Positions 51,437-55,498 of a stretch of 55,498 bases of DNA are shown in pieces. The stretch covers positions 1 through 55,498 of the forward strand of contig CALVEJ010000002.1 in assembly GCA_944326535.1 (NCBI GenBank), in the 5' to 3' direction. The DNA is from Candidatus Gastranaerophilales bacterium (GTDB taxonomy: Bacteria > Cyanobacteriota > Vampirovibrionia > Gastranaerophilales > Gastranaerophilaceae). Positions within the stretch are counted from its first letter, which is position 1. Each line of letters begins with the position of its first letter. Below the pieces are notes generated by a model. That model was given only the letters and a program-made list of their open reading frames with translations, made no database searches and had not been told where the DNA came from. The position numbers were made by a program, and so were the translations under genes.

Positions 51437-51610
51437 ATGGCAAGAATAGTCAGACCTTCATGGGCAATAAGATGTGTACAGTCAAGCTGCAGAGAACTTT
51501 TTGAAGTTGCAATTCTCGAAGACGGAAAGCAGCAGGAAGTTGTCTGCCCAAAATGCGGTGAACATTACCTTTATCCTGTTTTGCCGGATGACAATGAAGG
51601 TGACGAATAG
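51437..51610 (+). CDS. Small zinc-ribbon protein (57 aa)
   Basis: This short gene starts with ATG 51437 after ACGGAGAA and ends with TAG at 51610. The product MARIVRPSWAIRCVQSSCRE... has Cys13 and Cys18 (CVQSSC), and Cys37/Cys40 (CPKCG), which form a plausible zinc ribbon, and an acidic tail DDNEGDE. It precedes the radical SAM gene by 11 bp and is likely co-transcribed. An extended -10, TGCTAAAAT, lies at about 51399-51407. Function unknown. Confidence 0.72.
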   Translation: MARIVRPSWAIRCVQSSCRELFEVAILEDGKQQEVVCPKCGEHYLYPVLPDDNEGDE

Positions 51611-51621
51611 TCTGCATTTCT

Positions 51622-52569
51622 ATGGAAGACATATTTTTTCCCCGTCCGGAAACAAAAAAAAGATATTATCAATTTAGTGAATATTTAAAGACAAAATTTG
51701 GCGCCAAGGTATACAAAATAACACTTGATGCCGGTTTTTCCTGCCCGAACAGAGATGGGACAATTTCTTCGGGCGGCTGTATTTTTTGTGATGACGGGGG
51801 CAGTTTTTCACGGGCTCATGATTCCCATCTTTCGGTGCAACAGCAGGTTTTGACCGGTATAGAAACTCTTTCATCCCGTTTTAAAGCAAAAAAATTTATG
51901 TCATATTTTCAGGCGTACACAAATACCTACAAACCGGTTGAAGAACTGAAACAAATCTATGATGCTTCACTTTGTCATGAAGATGTCGTCGGGATTTCAA
52001 TAGGAACAAGACCGGATTGTGTGGATGAAAAAAAGCTCGATCTAATTGCCTCTTATACCCCCAAATATGAAACTTGGGTTGAATACGGACTGCAGTCGAT
52101 GCATGACAAAACACTGAAATTCATAAACAGAGGACATGATTTTGAGACATTTTTGCATGCTTTTGAAAAAACTAAACAAAGAGGCATAAATGTCTGCGTG
52201 CACGTTATTTTGGGGCTGCCCGGCGAAACAAAAGAAGATATGCTCGAAACTGTTAGAACACTGGCAAACCTTGGTGCAGACGGTATAAAGTTTCACTGTT
52301 TGTGTATTTTTCCGAATACAAAGCTCTATGATATGTATGAACAGGGAAAAATAAAACTTTTGGAAGAAGATGAGTATATAAATATTGCCTGCGACTGTCT
52401 GGAGCTTCTTCCTCAAAAAACAACAATCCACAGGCTTGGAGGAAACGGACTGCAGGCGATAAAAGTTGCACCAAAATGGCTGAACAAAAAATTTGAAATC
52501 CTGAACAAAATTGATGCCGAGCTTGAAAGGCGCAATTCCTTTCAGGGCGCTGGTTTCTCTATATTATAA
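51622..52569 (+). CDS. Radical SAM protein, TIGR01212/YhcC family
   Basis: 315 aa. The cluster motif has the wider spacing of this family: Cys41, Cys53 and Cys56 (FSCPNRDGTISSGGCIFC). VVGISIGTRPDCVDEKKLDL, WVEYGLQSMHDKTLKFINRGHDF and HVILGLPGETKEDMLETVR are typical of Elp3-like radical SAM enzymes of the YhcC type, which have no settled substrate. It follows the Zn-ribbon gene and is probably in the same transcript. No clear Shine-Dalgarno site precedes the ATG. Confidence 0.92.
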   Translation: MEDIFFPRPETKKRYYQFSEYLKTKFGAKVYKITLDAGFSCPNRDGTISSGGCIFCDDGGSFSRAHDSHLSVQQQVLTGIETLSSRFKAKKFMSYFQAYTNTYKPVEELKQIYDASLCHEDVVGISIGTRPDCVDEKKLDLIASYTPKYETWVEYGLQSMHDKTLKFINRGHDFETFLHAFEKTKQRGINVCVHVILGLPGETKEDMLETVRTLANLGADGIKFHCLCIFPNTKLYDMYEQGKIKLLEEDEYINIACDCLELLPQKTTIHRLGGNGLQAIKVAPKWLNKKFEILNKIDAELERRNSFQGAGFSIL

Positions 52570-52663
52570 AGACAGATATAAAGATTAAATAAAGAAATCA
52601 AGGTTTGATAAAAATTTGCTTTATAATGTGTACAACGATAAGAAAAGTATGGAGAAATCAAAA

Positions 52664-52954
52664 ATGCACGCAGATTCTATAAAATATTTTCTGACACAAC
52701 TTGAAACAGCAGACAACAAAAGCAAAGCAGAAATTGAAAATATGCTTGTAAATGTCGGTTCAGCTGCAGTTCCTGTTCTCGTTGAACAGCTTCAATCCGT
52801 TAAAGGTGCTGTCAGAGGTGTTGTTGCAATGACATTAATCAGAATCGGCGAACCTTCTGTTGACTGTTTGAAAAAAGTTGCACAGAACAACAAAGATTTT
52901 GAATGGGTTGCAAAATATTTGATTTCTGAAATTAAAGGTCAAATGGCAGCGTAG
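52664..52954 (+). CDS. Small HEAT-repeat protein
   Basis: 96 aa from ATG 52664 (MHADSIKYFLTQLE), preceded by GGAG at 9 bases; earlier in-frame starts at 52649 and 52616 are possible, but the latter overlaps the -10 box TATAAT at 52622-52627. Two HEAT-type units are visible (GSAAVPVLVEQLQSVKGAVRGVVAMTLIRIG and EPSVDCLKKVAQNNKDFEWVAKYLI). It is soluble and probably binds another protein. A terminator follows. Confidence 0.8.
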   Translation: MHADSIKYFLTQLETADNKSKAEIENMLVNVGSAAVPVLVEQLQSVKGAVRGVVAMTLIRIGEPSVDCLKKVAQNNKDFEWVAKYLISEIKGQMAA

Positions 52955-52986
52955 ATTTATTGATTAGCCGAAACTGAAAATTTTAT

Positions 52987-53019
52987 AAAAAGGGAATGCA
53001 ATAAGGGCATTCCTTTTTT
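52987..53019 (+). terminator. Terminator after the small HEAT gene
   Basis: GGAATGC pairs with GCATTCC, extended by A-rich/T-rich arms with one mismatch, followed by six T residues. Confidence 0.85.
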
Positions 53020-53071
53020 GTATAAAAGATAGCAAAATTTTTTGTTTTTGTGTTTTTCACTATCAAACCTG

Positions 53072-53250
53072 TATTGAAATTGTTCGAGAAAAATTCGTGA
53101 TAAGGAGCAAAGCGACGTGAACGAATTTTTGGAGTGACATATTGAAAAGGTGAGTCTTTGAGCTTCGAAGGCTCGAAGCAAGGACTCCGTTAAGGGTTGA
53201 CTAAATGTCAAGCCTTAATGGACGGGAAGACGACACTAGATTAAATATAA
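53072..53250 (+). ncRNA. Structured leader/RNA element, long form (element B)
   Basis: The 5' block TTGTTCGAGAAAAATTCGT is followed by GATAAGG; the 3' end is GACGACACTAGATTAAAT. AAAAATTCGT (53089-53098) pairs with ACGAATTTTT (53121-53130), replacing the different but equally perfect pairing in element A. GACATATTGAAAAGGTGAG (53136-53154) matches A. GCTTCGA/TCGAAGC closes an AGGC loop (53162-53179). AAGGACTCCGTT then leads into the hairpin TTAAGGGTTGAC-TAAAT-GTCAAGCCTTAA (53190-53218, one mismatch). The order of modules differs from A. It lies about 95 bp before the LysM gene and contains no ORF. Confidence 0.6.
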
Positions 53251-53343
53251 AAATTATTGAGGAATGTAATACATCGTACTATATTTCTTGACTTTCAAAT
53301 TATCAGCCGATTAATATAATTATATAAAGACTAGTGAGGTACC

Positions 53344-53916
53344 ATGAAAAGTTCAACATTATACAGATCAAATCTGTCAAAAGAAAAAATGGTTCTTTTA
53401 GAGGAATTAAGAGCAAAATCCGGTCAAAATACTTTCTCAAAAGAGAAAAACAATACTCCTGATGTTTACATCAGACCGGCAAAAGAAAAAGAACTCGATG
53501 TATTGTGGCAAAATTTTAAAGTAAATCAAAAAGACGAAAAATCGCCCGGTGTATATCTGGTGACAGGTTTTATTGCCGGTGCTTTGTGCATGTTTTTGAT
53601 GACAGCACTGCTCAGTTTTACATCAAATGTTATCAATGAAAACTCTAACCCTGACACACCAAAACTGGTAAAAAGAGTTAAACCTGCAAAAGCTGCAAAA
53701 TTGTCTATAATCCCTGCGGATCAAGTTACGGAAGAAGCAAAACCTGCTGCTCCGGAAACTTACACAGTAAAATCCGGTGATACACTTGAGGGCATTATTA
53801 TTAGATTTTACGGCAGATATGATGCTTCAAAAGTAGCAAAAATTATGCAGGAAAATAATATGAAAAATCCGAACCAGTTATCTATCGGACAATCATTGAT
53901 TATTCCTCTTGACTAA
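53344..53916 (+). CDS. Membrane-anchored LysM-domain protein
   Basis: 190 aa. A cytoplasmic N-terminus (about 1-68) with VYIRPAKEKELDVLWQNFKV, one TM helix (about 69-91, VYLVTGFIAGALCMFLMTALLSF), a Pro/Ala/Lys-rich linker and a C-terminal LysM domain (about 139-189; ETYTVKSGDTLEGIIIRFYG, NNMKNPNQLSIGQSLIIPL). The LysM likely binds peptidoglycan from the periplasmic side. GAGGTACC precedes the ATG. Element B lies upstream and a strong terminator follows. Confidence 0.88.
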   Translation: MKSSTLYRSNLSKEKMVLLEELRAKSGQNTFSKEKNNTPDVYIRPAKEKELDVLWQNFKVNQKDEKSPGVYLVTGFIAGALCMFLMTALLSFTSNVINENSNPDTPKLVKRVKPAKAAKLSIIPADQVTEEAKPAAPETYTVKSGDTLEGIIIRFYGRYDASKVAKIMQENNMKNPNQLSIGQSLIIPLD

Positions 53917-53939
53917 GGAATAAAGTAAAGAAGTATATA

Positions 53940-53971
53940 AAAAGCCGCTTATTACAAAATAAGCGGCTTTT
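53940..53971. terminator. Bidirectional terminator after the LysM gene
   Basis: A perfect 14-bp stem AAAAGCCGCTTATT / AATAAGCGGCTTTT with loop ACAA. Confidence 0.92.
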
Positions 53972-53982
53972 AAATTTTTATA

Positions 53983-54225
53983 TCAAGCTCGTCTGGCACT
54001 CGGAGGTCTCCAGCTGACAAGCCTTATACCCTCAACTGTAGGCTGAGCGGTTGTATAGATGTTGAAATCATTCAACGGACGGACACTCTGACGCAAAAAA
54101 TCTTTGTTTTTTATTTTTTCCACACAGGAATTACAGCCGAATTCTTCTGTTATCAGCTCGGCAAAAAATTTTTCATCCTCGTTCAGGGACAAGTCCCTTA
54201 TATTTTTGACGATATCCATATCCAT
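53983..54225 (-). CDS. Small protein of unknown function (80 aa)
   Basis: Starts MDMDIVKNIRDLSLNEDEKF; acidic helical N-terminus, a CNSC motif (FGCNSCVEKIKNKD) and a C-terminal VEGIRLVSWRPPSARRA. No TM helix or known domain. TAAAAT ends 6 bases before ATG 54225 and no ribosome site is seen, the same leaderless arrangement as several solid genes in this window, which supports the gene. It converges with the LysM gene across a terminator. Confidence 0.62.
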   Translation of the reverse strand: MDMDIVKNIRDLSLNEDEKFFAELITEEFGCNSCVEKIKNKDFLRQSVRPLNDFNIYTTAQPTVEGIRLVSWRPPSARRA

Positions 54226-54231
54226 AATTTC

Positions 54232-54237
54232 ATTTTA
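54232..54237 (-). promoter_or_regulatory. -10 box of the 80-aa gene (leaderless type)
   Basis: Minus-strand TAAAAT (within TATAAAAT), six bases (GAAATT) before ATG 54225. Confidence 0.5.
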
Positions 54238-54319
54238 TACTTTTGTATGAGATTTTCTACCTTTTGTTATAAAAAAGATATAAAATTGATACATTGCTTA
54301 ACATGAAATATGAAAAAAT

Positions 54320-55060
54320 TTAGTACTTTTTATTAACCAGTGATTTGTGAGCAATAAGCTCCAGTTCGTCATTTAACGGTGAAAGAGAGATGTCTTCTTT
54401 GTATCTTTTTTTCAATGCAAGTTTAATCAAATAATCGGCAAAATGAGGGTTTTTGGGCAAAAATGAGCCGTGTAAATAAGTGCCGAAAACATTTTTGTAT
54501 CTTGCACCTTCTGTTTTGTCTTTTCCGTTGTTGCCATATCCTGTCGATACAGCAGCCATAGGCTCGGTTTCTCCCTGAAGGTAGGTCAGCCCGCTGTGAT
54601 TTTCAAAGCCTACAAGAGTTTCAGGAATAGTGTATTTGCATTTTGCGGTAACATTCCCGATAAATCTTTTGTCTCCGGCAATTGTGTATGCATCCAAGAG
54701 ACTAATTCCAACGAGTCTCTCTGCATTGTGAGGCTGGTAAAAATGCCCCAACAGCTGATACCCTCCGCAAATTGCGAGAAAAACAGCATGTTCATCAGCG
54801 GCATCTTGAAGTGAGCTTTTGTGTTTTTGAAGTTCTTTTGATACGGCAATTTGCTGCTGATCCTGTCCTCCGCCGAGAAAGTAAATGTCATATTTTTTTA
54901 TGTCAATAATGTCCCCGATGCCAATGGCATCAATGTTTACATCAATATCTCTCCATTCACAGCGATTTTTGATGGTGAGAACATTACCCCAATCTCCGTA
55001 TATATTAAGGAGTTTCGGATACAGATGCGCAATATTCAATGTAAAATTTTTACTGCTCAT
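54320..55060 (-). CDS. gatD: Lipid II isoglutaminyl synthase, glutamine amidotransferase subunit GatD
   Basis: 246 aa. Class I amidotransferase of the CobB/CobQ-like group that releases ammonia from glutamine for MurT. N-terminal LNIAHLYPKLLNIYGDWGNVLTIKNRCEWR is the GatD hallmark; the nucleophile Cys98 is in LAICGGYQLLGH and the catalytic His197 in GTYLHGSFLPKNP. Length is normal. Its partner murT is at 1978-3333. CATAAT ends 6 bases before the ATG, so it may also be leaderless. Confidence 0.93.
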   Translation of the reverse strand: MSSKNFTLNIAHLYPKLLNIYGDWGNVLTIKNRCEWRDIDVNIDAIGIGDIIDIKKYDIYFLGGGQDQQQIAVSKELQKHKSSLQDAADEHAVFLAICGGYQLLGHFYQPHNAERLVGISLLDAYTIAGDKRFIGNVTAKCKYTIPETLVGFENHSGLTYLQGETEPMAAVSTGYGNNGKDKTEGARYKNVFGTYLHGSFLPKNPHFADYLIKLALKKRYKEDISLSPLNDELELIAHKSLVNKKY

Positions 55061-55498
55061 AGCTTAATTATGTCAAAAAATATGGTTTTGTACAAATTTT
55101 GGTTGTATAATAATTTTGCACAAGCAATCGTGCATTGACAACAAAAATACAGAAGGCTGATTTTGAAGGAATAGCCGGTTATCTAAACTCTGCCGGAGGA
55201 TTTTTGCAAGAGCGGAGTCGAGGCTTTTTGAAAGCCGAGCGAGCTCGTCCTGCGGATGTGTTCGGTGTGAAGAATATTTCACCGGAGTGAAATATGATGA
55301 ACAGAAGAACACAGAGCTGCAAATAATCCAAAAGGAAGTGACTAAATGTCACTTCAGAGGAGAGGTAGGTAGCGCGGTTGAAAATTGAATATCATTTTGG
55401 GCGCGTGGCACTCTGCCGACGAGGAAGTGACTAAATGTCACTTCGGAGGAGAGGTAGGTAGCGCAGTTGAAAATTGAATATCGTTTTGGGCGCGTGGC
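55061..55498 (+). ncRNA. Gene-free structured region, possible long RNA (element C)
   Basis: TATAAT at 55106-55111 could start a transcript near 55118 that runs off the window. Perfect or near-perfect stems are TGCAC/GTGCA around 55118-55135, GGCTTT-TTG-AAAGCC (55222-55236), TGTGTTC (55257-55263) with GAACACA (55307-55313) enclosing ATATTTCAC-CGGA-GTGAAATAT (55274-55295), and the tandem hairpins from 55334 on. The only sizeable ORF (minus, 55073-55312) has no protein-like features. The region shares the TGACTAAATGTCA hairpin with elements A and B. Confidence 0.55.
55334..55498 (+). repeat. 89-bp tandem repeat, at least two copies
   Basis: Copy 1 spans 55334-55422; copy 2 starts at 55423 and is cut at 55498. 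Over the 76 shared bases I count three differences. Each unit holds GAAGTGAC-TAAAT-GTCACTTC (55335-55355 and 55424-55444) and a second stem made of GCGC/GCGC and AAAAT/ATTTT (GTTTT in copy 2, keeping a T-G pair). More copies may lie beyond the window. Confidence 0.85.

Noticed and set aside
53072..53250. MITE or insertion sequence for elements A, B and D
   Set aside because: The ends are not inverted copies of each other, no target duplication is visible, and module order varies; structured RNA fits better.
55073..55312. 79-codon minus-strand ORF in element C
   Set aside because: It crosses perfect hairpins of the structured region, has no ribosome site, and its composition is not protein-like.
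55334..55498. CRISPR array
   Set aside because: The 89-bp units are repeated throughout with no unique spacers, and no cas gene is present.
1..55498. tRNA or rRNA genes
   Set aside because: No T-loop/acceptor pattern or rRNA-like segment was found by eye; a tRNA scan was not possible.

Overview
The window looks like an ordinary, gene-dense chromosomal stretch from an AT-rich, Gram-negative-type bacterium. The best guess is a non-photosynthetic relative of Cyanobacteria (Vampirovibrionia/Melainabacteria, Gastranaerophilales-like). Supporting traits are kdsA and lipoproteins (outer membrane), flhA plus pilT, a Ski2-type DEXH helicase with a DSHCT-type tail as in cyanobacteria, rpmI-rplT without infC, pheT without pheS, the MurT/GatD lipid II amidation pair, and ThyX. 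This placement is inference from gene content. No tRNA, rRNA, CRISPR array, prophage or insertion sequence was seen.

Layout. 1-528: truncated NarL-type regulator. 0.6-3.3 kb: divergent folC and murT. 3.3-10 kb: one leftward signalling/motility block (flhA, PilZ protein, small membrane protein, histidine kinase, REC-HD-GYP protein, small protein, REC protein). 10-17.5 kb: small unknown gene, metallo-hydrolase, pykF, fabI, thyX, rpsO, orphan ABC permease, PepT-like peptidase. 17.5-22 kb: a ZorA/ZorB-like (MotA/OmpA-type) pair facing away from the Ski2-like helicase, with an unusual leader region between them. 22-30 kb: two hexapeptide acetyltransferases, DUF4186-like protein, PAS kinase with REC-GGDEF(degenerate)-REC partner, ACT protein, birA, rpmI-rplT, another soluble kinase. 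30-38 kb: gmk, DJ-1/PfpI protein, maf, metalloprotease-like lipoprotein, pheT-HEAT-tatD operon. 38-43 kb: dppB-dppC, MgtC protein, TPR protein, acyltransferase. 43-55 kb: BlaI-type repressor unit, adenine deaminase, kdsA, pilT, recF, lysS, grxC, Zn-ribbon protein, radical SAM protein, HEAT protein, LysM protein, gatD. 55.1 kb to the end: gene-free, highly structured DNA with an 89-bp tandem repeat.

Two things stand out. (1) A family of structured, probably transcribed elements lies at 19190-19223 (minus, short form), 19311-19545, 31208-31313 and 53072-53250. They share a 5' block (TCGAGAAAA-like, just after a -10-like box) and a 3' block (GACACTAGATTA-like) around variable stem-loops. Two of them and the tandem array at 55334-55498 carry the same hairpin, with invariant tip TGACTAAATGTCA and covarying lower stems. 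I do not recognise it; it may be an undescribed structured RNA or leader class. (2) At least ten genes have a -10 box ending only 6-7 bases before the start codon and lack a Shine-Dalgarno site, which points to widespread leaderless transcription (TANNNT-N6-ATG).
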